Source of the DNA: Mortierella alpina
Taxonomy: Eukaryota > Mortierellomycota > Mortierellomycetes > Mortierellales > Mortierellaceae
Assembly: GCA_029449245.1 (NCBI GenBank)
Contig: JANATF010000012.1
Span: 1,488,001 to 1,552,000, forward strand
Direction: 5' to 3'
Length of the DNA: 64,000 bases
The notes beneath the pieces were generated by a model, which was not told where the DNA came from, did not search any database, and saw nothing but the letters and a program-made list of their open reading frames with translations. Positions 47,133 to 58,313 of this stretch are shown here, one piece after another. The position numbers were made by a program, and so were the translations under genes. Positions within the stretch are counted from its first letter, which is position 1. Every line of letters begins with the position of its first letter.

Positions 47133-48439
47133 AAGGCGGATCACAAGAGATCTGAAAAAAAAAAAGAGGGAAACAAAGAAAGAAAGGCGAATGCGAATGG
47201 AGAGACAAAAGTGCAGTGGGGGCAGAGAGAGAGGGAGAGAGAGAGAAAAAATATTTCCAAGGGCAGTGTCAGTATGCCACCCACATGGAGGTAGTTTGGG
47301 CTGCATAGGCCCACCTCCTCCTCTCTCTCTCTCTCTCTCTCGCTCTCTAGCTCGCTGCCCTCTCTTCACTCTCTTCACTCCTTTCCTCCCTGACATACAC
47401 ACACGCACACACACATGAAAGGGGGGCAGCAGATATCTACGCCGCATGAAATGCATGGCGAAAAAGGACGACAAGGACACTCCAGCAAGCGAGAGTGAAC
47501 GAGAGAATGTCAAGTCAACGCGTGAAGGTGTGGGTGTGTGTGTATGAGTATGCGTGTGCGCAAGAGCCAGGAGAGGTGCAGGTCTACCGCTCACGCAGAC
47601 AATGACGGCGACGCCGCGGCGGGAATAGAAGCTCCTTGGTCATCTCCGTGCCGGTTCACTGGTTTCATGTATTGTTGAGGCGTGAGGGACGCCGAGCACA
47701 AAACGGAAACGAGGTTTTGTTTGTGTGTGTATGTGAATGTTTTATTCTTCTTCTGGCCAGTGGGCCATAGGGGAGGGAAGTAGGGCAAGGAAAACAACAA
47801 GCCGATGGCGAAAGAGAGACCAGCAGTTGGGCGTGAGACCAGAGCCCAGCGACATAGACTCGGGTGGCTCCCACCTGAGTCTTCTTGGTAGACTGCAAGG
47901 CGAGCCTTGGAATGTGGTTGTCATGTCTCTCTCTCTATGGCATCGGCTATACATAGGGGGTCGAGCACACAAGAGCCAACGGAGAGAAAGTGAGAGAGAA
48001 AAAAGACAGCGAGAATGAGATGAGAGAGAGAAAACGAGAGCCGAGGACCCGCCTCCGCGTGCCCGTGCATCGTCCTCGGTGGGCCATGTGCCTGCGCGCT
48101 CCACCGTTGTCTGTTTTGCGGTGCAGTGTGGGAGTGAGGGTGTGAGCATGCTCTGACATGGCGGGCCCTCCGTCTGGGCGTCTCTGTCGATGACTGTGGG
48201 TGGTTGAGAGCAACAAGGGTAGCCCAATGTGTGTGTGTGAGAGAGTGTGTGTGTTTGTGTGTTGTGTGGTGTGGTGTGTGTGCAGGTGCGTGTTGTGGCT
48301 GTCTGTCTAGTCTGCCATTCATCCTGCTTGCCCCTTGAATAGATATATATATCTGTCTGCCTTCCTGCCTCTTTTTTTTTTTTTTTCTTATTTCTTTTGT
48401 CAATCCCAAATCCGTTTTCCAACGTCGCCGCTTGTTTTC

Positions 48440-48496
48440 AGTCTTCATTGTCTTCATTGTCTTGATTGTCTTCATTGTCTTCATCGTCTTCATTAC
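48440..48496. repeat. 9-base repeat GTCTTCATT
   Basis: About six copies of GTCTTCATT with single-base changes, in the probable leader of the gene starting at 48855. Confidence 0.85.
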
Positions 48497-48854
48497 CTCT
48501 GCCCTGTTGGTGCATCGCCCATCTAATCCCCCCGCTGCCATCGCGCATGTCCTCCCGCCAGCAAACAACACCTCACTGCCTTTGAGACCCGCCACACTCC
48601 CCACTCCCCACTCTCTCGTTGCCTCATTCGCTCGCTCTCTCTATCTCTCTCACGCATACTCTTTGCGAAAATACACTTGCACAACGACACACACAGACAC
48701 ACACACACACACAACAACTTCCACACCACCTGCACAACTTTGCGCCTCAATTCGGCCGTCTCATCTCCTATTCGCCGCACGCAACCCACTGACCATCGCT
48801 GCACCTGAGCCTCTCTCATTCGTACTCGTCAGAGACATCTGCCTCCATCTCACC

Positions 48855-51800
48855 ATGGCGAGTCCTCACTCTGACAACGCGCTCGCCGCGAGGACCCATC
48901 ACGCAAAGAACCCAAAGGCTGCAACAGAGATCCAGGAAGGTAGGGTGTACATCGTTTTGCTTCCGTGTGTGTGTGTGTGTGTGTTTTGGTGTGTTGTGTG
49001 GGTGTGGGTACATATGCTTTTCCCCGTTTGCAACTTTATTGCAAAGGGCCTGGCTGCATCGTCGGACTCGAGGGAATACTTTTCGTATCATAATCGCTGG
49101 TACAATTTCGACATATCTCCATGCAGCAGAAGCCAAAAGTCAAAAGCCAAAAAAAAAAAAGGTTGTTTGTTCACGCCTTTTCTCTTTGCGAACCCCTTTG
49201 TGCTCGCATCTACACGCTCCTCGGCGCCCTGCTGTGTTCAGGCGATGGGCTGCCAGTCTGAATCAAAGCTCTGGCAGAGCCTTCATATCCCTTTTACCCC
49301 CATCTGACAGCGTGCACAGTTACAGGAGCGCAGTAGGACATCATCACTGCCCGATGCAAAGCGGTGAAGTACTCCTACTCCGTATCTTGTATCTTGGGTG
49401 TCTCAACAACTGCAGCGCCAACAAACAGCAGGTGTTATGAGATATTCCACTCGCAAGTGCGTGTTTGTGTGATGTCTGTTTGTATCTCCACATGGATACT
49501 CGCTCGCTTGTGCCTTGTGGGTCCGGGATGACCAAAAGGACACTGTGCAATGTGGTTCTTTGTGCCGTCCTTTCCTCTTCTCCTCCCTCCTCCTCCCCCT
49601 TTTTTTTCTTGGCTCCTCACAGTTTGTCTTGCATACCGAAGACGAAGCCATTTTCCCATTCCACTGCAGCTCCGCATTCATGGCGCCCAATAATCCTCAA
49701 CAGTCAACCTGCAGACATGAGGGGAAGAGGGATGGACGGAGGTATACCCAGAGACTGGCAGCGACAAATAAGGGGTTCCCCGTTGACCGAACGTGGACAT
49801 CCAGTCGAACAGCGTGGAACAAGCAACAACAAAAAAAATAGGATCGAAAAAAAAGGGGGTGCGCAAGTCATTCAGATCATCAGAAATGACAGAGATGGGG
49901 TTGTGGATAGGAGTAGTGCAGGGGGGGAACGAGGGGGGAGAAGATAGAAGACAACGAAGAGGGGCTAGAGAGGTGGGCATGTAGACACGATGAAGTCGTG
50001 GGGCAGCAACGAGAGCAGGGAAACGGGACATGCCAACAGACGCATGGCGAATCTTTTGTTTAATGCACGGTTGCAGCATAATACGTCCCAGGCACAGCAT
50101 GACGCTCACCTTCCGCCTCTGCATACTGTTAGACCCAGAGTTGTGGAGGGACATCCAGGCAAATGTGCGCAAGATGGATGATCTGTACGATGCTACGTTC
50201 TACACCTGGCTCCGATCCGAGGACAATGTTCTTGTCACGGCCTCATATCTGCAGAGACTCGCGGGCGAGTATGACCTCGAGCGCATTGAACATGCGCTGT
50301 GCTGGCTCGTCAATGGATGGCGGCTCGAGTCGATCGCTATCCTGGTCAAGCAAGTGACTTTTGACTGGATCGTCACCAAGGGTGACCAAGGTAAAGTACC
50401 GTCGCCCCTTTCTGTGCCTACACCCTAGTCGAGTACCCCCTGTGCTGACAGCTCACTTTTTATCGCTCTCCTTTGGACCCTGTTGTAGGCGAGATGAACC
50501 GCGCTAGGTTGATGCTGGCTTTGACGGACAATTGGGCGATTCAGTATATTGCGCGCCTCGCATGTACGCTGCTGACCAGCGCCACGGTCCCTCCGCCGCC
50601 GCAGCCAATGTTCAGATTCGCACCGACCCACACTCGGATGGCGTCGCTGCCCGGCTCGCCCATCGCGTCTCCAGGTCAGAGTGCGACATCGGTGATGATT
50701 GGCGTAGAGCATACACATCCCTATGGGTTAGCCGTATCCACAACGCCTTCAGCGTCCAGTCCACTTAGGGCGACCTCGCCCTCACTAGCAAGAGGCACGG
50801 CCGTGTCAACTCCAACCTCGCCATCATCCTCAAGCTTCAATCTCAGCACCCCGTTGCCAACGCATGGCCGACGCATGGCCGTTTCCAGGAGACTGGGCTC
50901 ACCCGTTGCCACTCCACCCGTCGGCGACAACTCTGCTCACCTGGGCCGGCCAATGTCCACTGCAGGTTCGCCATCGCCGGCCTTGTCGGTGCCCACCCCA
51001 CATCGATCCGGCCACTACCGCCAGAGCTCATCGACCATCCCTGGACAACAAGCACGACCACAGGATCACACTCAGCAGGGTTCAACTGCAATGTCGTCGT
51101 TCCATCAGTCTTCAGCCTCCGTGTCAATATCGACCGCAGCGCCGATCCATCCCACAGCACAGCAAACGAGTTATCACCCTCACTACTGCACAGTGTCGCA
51201 TCATCACCACCACGCGCAGCAGCAGCAGCAGCAGCAGCACCAACATACATCTACACCCTCACAACCACAGCCACAACAGCTTCCTCCACAACAGCAAGAG
51301 TATCCTTCGCAGCAACAACACCCTCTACGCGGCCTCTCCCATCTTCAAAGGAATCATGGTACACAGAGCCACACTCGCCAGCAATCGCAACCAGGAACCA
51401 TCTCGACCTCAAAGCAGAACTGGCTGTTGCAGCAGTCGACTTATTCGAGCAGCCCTGTTTTCTACATGAACAAGTCATTGTTTATGGAAGAGTTGTCAAG
51501 GAAATGGAGCTTCTGCCGGCTTTCAGAGTTTTTCCAGTGCATGGACCCAGCATCTGGAATTAGTCATCGATTCAAGTGCAAGCTGTTGAAGGAGAGTGCA
51601 TTGATGGAAGAGCTGAGCCAGAAGCAGAAGCAGCAGCAGGCCTCTGCAACTAAAATGTCATCGCCAGTCGATCAGCAGCAGCAGCAGCCGCTTCATGTGA
51701 ACCATGGACCAAGGATAAACAGTGACGATAACAGAGCTTTGTTGCAGGCGAATGTGGTATCGAGAGCAGCATTAGTCGACACTTTACCATCAAGCACAGT

Positions 51801-52908
51801 ATCTGGTCAAGGAACAGCCGCTGTAGAGGATTCTTCAATGGAGATGGTGATGGCGGCGCGGCATTTCCCGCGTGTGGACGCATCTGGCACCGGCCACGCT
51901 TCAGTATTGTCACACTCGTCGTCGTCGTCGTCCTCTTCATCATTATCATCTCACTCGTCTTCCACCTCGTCGTCATCGAGCTCAACCGTCGTGGCGGAGG
52001 AAAATTCTGCAGGATGCGATCTAGACATGCACCCTTTGGACACCTCCATGGATATTTCCTTGACAACCATGCCGACAGTGCAGTTGCATCAGTCACAATC
52101 GCAATACCGCCCTCTGCCATCCCACAGTCATGCCGACTACAACGACGACATGAATTCGGGTCTGAGTCGTGGATGCAAAAGCACGGACGGAAATCACCAG
52201 CACTGCCGTGCACAGACTGTTGAAGCTATCATGCTGAATCCACACGGAGCTGGATCCATGTTTCCTTCGTCCACATCGTCCTCGTCCTCGTCTTCTTTCT
52301 CACTCACGTCGGCCTCTGCTGCTTCAGCTTCACTTTCTACACTGTCGACGCTCACGCTGACGGAATCCGGAATGGAGTCATCATCTTCAAGGCCGCTTTC
52401 ACAACCAAGTCCTCACCTGCAGCATCAGCATCACCATGAGCAGCAGCATCTACACCAGCAGCCCCTGTCGTCGTTTGCATCCAATTACTCGACCCCAATT
52501 CTGTACCGCCACACCACAACCATGACTGCTGCCCCTGTCACCGCGCAAACGTCAGTGGCCACGTCCGCCGCATCTGCCTCGGTTGCGACCTCGTCCTCGT
52601 CCTCCACTGCAAACTCCCTCAGCATTCACTCGAACGGCAACCAGCGCCATGGCCACGATTCCACCTCGGCCAAAAGGAAAAACTCGTTAGGGGTGAGCTT
52701 GACGCCACCTTCTCACTGCTCTTCGTTTTCAACAACGTCTTCTTCGTCCACAGCCTTGCACTCGTCAGCGGACAGTTCGTTGTCTTCATCCTCGTCCATA
52801 TTCCCAGGGCCACGACGAACGAGTACTAGTGCCAGCACCACGAACGAGGATTTGAAGCGTCTGAGGTGCAGTCGTCAGAACAGCACCTCATCGCCATCAG
52901 GCATCTGA
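48855..52908 (+). CDS. Unrecognised protein: globular N-terminus and long Ser/Gln/His-rich tail
   Basis: I do not recognise this gene. Proposed exons: 48855-48939, 50133-50390, 50489-52908; 920 residues. The second and third exons are well supported. Together they code a compact, Trp-rich helical segment (DPELWRDIQANVRKMDDLYD, then EYDLERIEHALCWLVNGW, VTFDWIVTKGDQGEMN, ALTDNWAIQYIARLACTLLT). A long Ser/Gln/His/Pro-rich region follows. One island near 51460-51610 looks conserved (FYMNKSLFMEELSRKW then CRLSEFFQCMDPASG). The first exon, coding a short MASPHSDNALAAR start, is joined across a 1.19 kb intron. It keeps phase but is uncertain, and a start inside that region is possible. No signal peptide, membrane segment or catalytic motif is seen. 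Confidence 0.65.
48940..50132 (+). other. Presumed long intron 1 of the unrecognised gene at 48855
   Basis: These 1193 bases run from GTAGGG to TTAG and contain GT and A runs but no conserved coding segment I can support. They may instead be promoter and leader if the true start is nearer 50133. Confidence 0.5.
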
Positions 52909-53733
52909 GAAGTGGAGCGAGCTCCATCTCCCAAAAAAAAAACTTCATACCTTTCTTGTTAAACTTAGTAATGTCATCTGCATCGCTTTTTTCTGTATAA
53001 TTATTACCTTAAAGATAAAAGATATTCTCATTTCGAAGGTGCAACTTTTTGTAAGAGCCGAGAAGTGCACAGTCCGGCGCGTAACGCGATGCTCGGAGGT
53101 TGTTCTGAGGTTAAGGTCACGACGCAGGCTATTCATGGTTCTGCCGTGGTCATGCACTGGCCACAAGTGGAATGTCCCTGATATCGACGATGGGTTGCGT
53201 GGCTCCTGCACCCGATGCACTATGGATGGATGCGTGCTTTGTGATTGACAGCAGGCCATCGAGGAGCGTTGTTGTATCCAAGGCAGCTCCTTTGTGTTAT
53301 CGGTGTCAATAGAGATTCTAGTTTCCGTGTCAAGTAGCTCTGCCCCAGCCATATTCTTCGCTCTGCCCTCCCTGACAGCTTGCCTCTCTCTCCTTTGATT
53401 GCAAAAGCTGTTCGCAACCCTTTTTCCCCTCTCCCTCTCATGCGATTTTCATTTTCTGGCGGACATACAATATCGACCCATCCACCCACACTCACACACA
53501 CCTGCAAGGATTCATACACCATCCAGCCCCTCCCTTGGCCATTCGAGCCCTCAATAACCTCGTTCTCCGTGGTCATTTCAAAGGCGGCGGAGTATCTGTC
53601 TTGAAGAGCAAGGATAAGCGACAATTTTCAGCTGGTTGTTCAAAGTCATATTCTCAAGAAAAGAAAAGAAAAGAAAAGAAAAGAAAAGAAAAGAAAAGAA
53701 AAAACAATAGAAGCGCCCTCCCAGCCTTCGCAA
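52909..53733. other. Intergenic region upstream of the WSC sensor gene
   Basis: These 825 bases hold the 3' end of the preceding gene and the WSC gene promoter. A GAAAA pentamer repeat (53656-53704) ends 30 bases before the chosen start codon. No other gene is seen. Confidence 0.6.
53656..53704. repeat. GAAAA pentanucleotide microsatellite
   Basis: About nine exact copies of AAGAA/GAAAA, directly upstream of the WSC gene start. Confidence 0.93.
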
Positions 53734-56331
53734 ATGCTATCTTCAGAGTTGGGGTCAGGACCAACGATGGGACGACCACAGTCCAAAGTGCGCGGATCCA
53801 CCTCATCCAGCCTCTGGCTCATCTTGACAATCCTGACGTGCTCACTGTCGACGCTGACGCTGACGCAGGCACAGATCCATCTGGGATGCTACGCCTTGGA
53901 ATCCACACCTGCCACCACCAGCACCACCACAACTGCAGCGCCTGTACCTGACAGTGACCTGATACAGGAAAGCAACTCTGGCAGCAGCATCCGGTCCATG
54001 CAGAGTCTATCCTCACCGCCCCTCCAGGACATTTACATGTCGCGTGGCCTGTGCATAGAGCATTGCAAGTCGCTTCAGCTCATGTACGCAGTTCTGGAAC
54101 GCGGCAATAGGTGTTCTTGTCTGAATGAGCCACCACCGGAGCAGAGTAAAGTCGATGACGCTCAGTGTGACAAGCCCTGTGCTGGGTACCCATTAGAGAC
54201 ATGCGGATCGAGTTCAGGACCAGGAGGGCTTGAGGAGGATGGGGAGGAGGAGGAAGGCGGGAGTGCTTATGGATCTGTGCTGCTGGTTAGCCATTCCAAC
54301 TCTGCGGTGCCTGTTTCATCCTCTATGAACAAACAAAGTCAGAATAGCAGCAACAGCCTTCTGGAGGGAGTGTCGGTGCCACCAGGTGATGGTGGTGCCG
54401 TAGAGGCCGCAGCAGTAGGGACAGCGGGTGTGCAGGGCAGCCAAGGGCAAGGGACCACTGGAGAGCAGGTCGGCACGGTGATGAAGGACGAGAAAAGGCG
54501 CACCTATGAAGAAGCTGAAGGTGATATTCCATTTTTTTGTTTGTTTGTTTAAGCAATCCTAGTTTGCTTGAGGCCTGACTTTTTCAAGCTGCAATCATGG
54601 GCTTTTGACATCGTGAATAGACGAAGAGGACGATTCGGAGGAAGAGGAGGATGGCGAGGAGGAAGAGGAGGAAAAGAGCGACGACTCTGATCAAGCAGGA
54701 AAAGCGCCTACAGTAGGACATGGTAGAGTCCCTTTTGCTTTCCATGGTTTGAGAATGGATATGGTTCTGATGGGCTACGCCATACACCTGCTAACCTCAG
54801 TCCTGTCTTGCCAGATGCCGCCATGGCGCTCTCAGGCATCCCTGTGGCCTCGACAGTGGTGGGCGCAGTTTTTTTGCTTGGGATCTGCGTGTTCTTCATT
54901 TACCTTACCAGGAAGAGACAACGGGAACGCCTTCGGGCAGCTTGGGTAGATTCTGTCTTTGGCGCTCATCATGGCCAGAGTGGAAATGATTCTAGACGAC
55001 CCTACAGCAATAGCTACAATCGCTATGGCACCAGTTACGACCATGATAGCAGACGGAACACGATCTACAACAGCCACAACAGCAACAACAGGCACAGCAG
55101 GCACAGCACAACAGAGAGAAAAATTAAGCAGCAAAAGAAGCAGCAGAAGCAACAGCGGCCTGCTCTTGAAGACTTGGAGTCGGTGAGCGACGTTCAAAGT
55201 GAAGATACACTGGATTACAGACCTGCAGGAGTCCAGCAGCTGCGCAGCAGCCAGATCATGGAGGTAGGAGGAGACACATCGTACTCGAGAGCAGTGCTCT
55301 CCACTGTAATGCTTCCAGCAACAGCTGCAGGCAGGTCAGGAAGGGTGAACTATAAGAGTATGAATGCGCCTCGTCCGCTTTTACCGACGCCAATGGAGTA
55401 CGCTTCACATCCGTACGGGGGTAGCTCAGGGGTTCATACGCACTCTGGCAATCATGGCGAGAGGCTCTACTCGGCGGAACCTCTTCAGCAGCAGCAGCAA
55501 TTGTATGAAGAGTTTTTTGACCAGGACGAGGGTGAGGTGGATGCAGAGATTGTACACCCAGAGGAGTATGCGGTTCTACAGCAGCAGCCCATGGCGTCTA
55601 CTGTATCAGCACCCCAGCGGCCGGCCTATGTTGCGTACACGCACCATCCGTACGCCCACTATCGTTATTCACAGCATACACAGCATGCTCAGCATCAGCA
55701 TCCTCAGCAGTTACACCCACATCTACATCCACATCAACACCAACATCCACAGCCCCAGCCTCAGCCTCAGCAGCAGCAGCAGCAGCAGCGACGGCGGAAA
55801 CATGTCCCTCCTCTATCGGACATATCTGTCCACCCCATGCAACATCATGATCCAGCAAACGCGTATTCTTTGAACCCGTTCCGCGACACATTTCCACAAC
55901 ATTCATCTCTGTTGATGCAGCCGCGTCCTCCACCGCAGCGACACTCACTGGACTCGAGTACGAGTCGTCTTTTCTCCCCAACCACCATCAGGTTTGAGCG
56001 TGAGAGCACTAGTTCGCGTCCAAGGCGGCCTGCGCTCTCGGAGTATCGCCGGCCCCATAGCTATACTATGGGCGAAAACAGTGGCAACAACAACAACATC
56101 ATCAACAGCAGTTTTGGCGACATTGGAGGAGGAGTAGGACGAGGAAGCGGAGGAGGAGGAGAAGTAGGGACGGAGGAGAGTGGGTACCGGATAGCACTGC
56201 ATCTCCTGGACGAAGAGCAAGACCTCATGAGCGTGAGCGACAGTGACCACGCTACGGAAACTGCAGCCGCAGCAGCGTCTACCTCGACGACAACGACAAC
56301 GACAACGACGATGCGAGAAAGCAACAATAGC

Positions 56332-56365
<34 letters not shown>

Positions 56366-56868
56366 GCAACAGCAGCAACCGTGGGTTTTCGGGTAGTTTG
56401 CGGCAAAAGCTGAAACGACTGTCGTCTCCATACGTGCAAGCGATCCGACACCAGCAACAGCAACATCAGCTACAGCAACAGCATGTGGCGAGTCGAGTGT
56501 CGTTATCGTGTGGCGATGAAGATGGCGGTGTTGGGGCGGAGAATGGTGACGGCAATGGGTTTGAGAACAGTGCGCCAGCACCGGGTCAGGCATCTGCGGG
56601 TGAGCAACGGCGGTGGAGTCGGGTGCTGTTGAAGAATGGACAACATCGATATGATCATCATCGTCATCCTCGCCATCGTCATCCGTATCGTGGTGGACGT
56701 GGCTATGAGGAGGGCTTTGCAGAGACGGAGGAAGGAGCGCGACCAGTGGCGGCGACGCCATGGAAGCATCGGCAGGTGCATTCGGGCAGCCTGGCGAGCT
56801 TTCGCGGGTTGGACGATCCGAGTCTGCCGCGGCTGCGGGTGATGAATCCTGATGACGGGACAAGCTGA
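53734..56868 (+). CDS. WSC-domain single-pass cell-surface sensor-like protein
   Basis: Likely a cell-wall or surface-stress sensor of the Wsc type. Exons: 53734-54520, 54621-54722, 54815-56868; 980 residues. A signal-peptide-like segment (LWLILTILTCSLSTLTLTQA) precedes a cysteine-rich WSC domain (~51-155): HLGCYALES, RGLCIEHC, MYAVLERGNRCSCL, CDKPCAGYPLETCG. A Ser/Gly-rich spacer follows, then a Glu/Asp-rich stretch (exon 2), and one transmembrane helix just inside exon 3 (VASTVVGAVFLLGICVFFIY) with a basic stop-transfer RKRQRER. The cytoplasmic tail is very long (~650 residues), rich in His, Gln, Asn and Ser, with poly-Gln near 55770-55790 and poly-Asn near 56330-56370. The second Met (53767) is an equally possible start. 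An acidic block just outside the membrane is unusual for Wsc1-3. Confidence 0.88.
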
Positions 56869-57097
56869 GACTAGCGACCTAGCGCGTCGTTGTCGGAGCC
56901 CTAGGAGGGCCGTAGGACGGTAGCAGTGCTAGAGGGGACGATCTGCGTCTGTCGGTTTGCGTCGCACAAGTACCTGATGTGGGCTGGGATGGATTGCGAT
57001 GTGGGACAGACGGCGAATGCAACTCGTGCCACTCAGCGCAGGGCATATTCCACATGCTGCACATGCACACACGCATCGATCGTGGATAAAAGATAAA

Positions 57098-57139
57098 GCC
57101 TCTGTTCTCTAGCCTCTGTTCTCTAGCCTCTGTTCTCTT
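57098..57139. repeat. 14-base tandem repeat, three copies
   Basis: AGCCTCTGTTCTCT repeated three times, nearly exact, upstream of the Mtc6-like gene. Confidence 0.93.
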
Positions 57140-57179
57140 GTTTTTTTTTCTTCTGTCCTCTCTTCTCTTCTCTTCTCTG

Positions 57180-57230
57180 CTCTGTCTCTGTCTCTGTCTC
57201 TGTCTCTGTCTCTGTCTCTGTCTCTGTCTT
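57180..57230. repeat. CTGTCT hexanucleotide repeat
   Basis: Eight exact copies of CTGTCT in the probable leader of the Mtc6-like gene. Confidence 0.95.
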
Positions 57231-57452
57231 CACCCTCAGTCCATCCGTCGTGCCTCCATCCCTTGCCTCCATCCTTTGCATCGATCCTTTGCATCAATCC
57301 CTTGCATCCATCTCCCCTTCTCCACCTGCATCCATCTGCTGATCTGCATCGCTGCGCATTGCTCCCTGGCTGTCCTCTCGCCTGCTTCCCCCATGGCCAC
57401 ATAGCCCGTCCGTCCCTTGTCTCCTCTGTGTCCCTTTTCCCGTTGTCAAACG

Positions 57453-58267
57453 ATGAGCCTCCCCGCGTCGTCCCCATCCCCTTCGTGCCCCGATTCTTCT
57501 GATCCCTCTGATCCCTCTGATCCTTCTGCATTGAGCGCGGATCTGCAGCCTGCACGGTCACCTTATGCTCGCTTTGCCAGCAACAGCCAAACGGCCAGCG
57601 GAGTGCCCATAGCCAGGACCAACAGTCGTGCCGCCACTTCAGGTGCCAGGGGCGCGTCCTCGCTCCCCCTCTTCTTCATCCTTCTCTGCCTCAACTGCCT
57701 CTTCTCCTCGCACTCATCTACGTCCTCGTCCTCGTCCTCGTCCTCAACGACAGTCAGGACAACCGCCTCGTTCCTGCTCCAGGGTTGTGATGCTGCACGG
57801 AACCTCAACTCAAATCAGCGCGTCGATGCTCCTTCCCCCGACGACTTTGAGCCACTCACAGGACCGCAATACGAATACACCAAGCGCACACCCCTGGGCA
57901 GCTTGCAGTATCCTCGAGAGTACGCCGATGGAGCTCTGGCGACCCAGAAGCTGATCGCCGCACCCCTCATCCCCCTCGACCGGCAGATGTGGGTTGGCGT
58001 CGATACCAGGACCGCCTACTTTGGCGACCAATATGGAAAAGACAAGATTGAGAATGTCCCACAGCTGCTGCAGGCGGGCGTACGGAGACTGGTCGTGGAT
58101 CTATGGTGGGATGGCGCTGACCTTGGATGGCAGCTCTGTCCGAGGATCAAGCGGGATGGCGCGCAGGTCAAAGCGTTAAGGCTGGCGTTGGAACAAGAGC
58201 AGAAGGATTTGGCGTTATCTCTGCAGCACCTCGCCGTATCGCAGCAGCAACGGGAGGCCACTTTGAA

Positions 58268-58313
<46 letters not shown>

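Larger units (their letters stand above)
46507..48854. promoter_or_regulatory. Long divergent spacer dense in simple sequence
   Basis: This 2.35 kb spacer lies between two divergent unrecognised genes. It contains GA tracts (46590-46650, 47225-47250), a 9-base minisatellite (47081-47132), a CT tract (47316-47349), GT tracts (48228-48290) and GTCTTCATT units (48440-48496). Open frames on both strands are simple-sequence artefacts. It presumably holds two promoters and long leaders. Confidence 0.55.
56869..57452. other. Intergenic region upstream of the Mtc6-like gene
   Basis: These 584 bases include a 14-base repeat AGCCTCTGTTCTCT in three copies (57098-57139) and a CTGTCT hexamer run (57180-57230). 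Pyrimidine-rich sequence runs to the start codon, probably promoter and leader. Confidence 0.65.

Noticed and set aside
46507-47208. Upstream extension of the minus-strand frame beyond the chosen start at 46506
   Set aside because: It is coded by CT-rich simple sequence giving Leu/Ser/Phe runs; more likely leader.
47742-48604. Overlapping minus-strand frames in the divergent spacer
   Set aside because: Several frames are open at once through CA/GA repeats, the mark of low complexity and not of selection.
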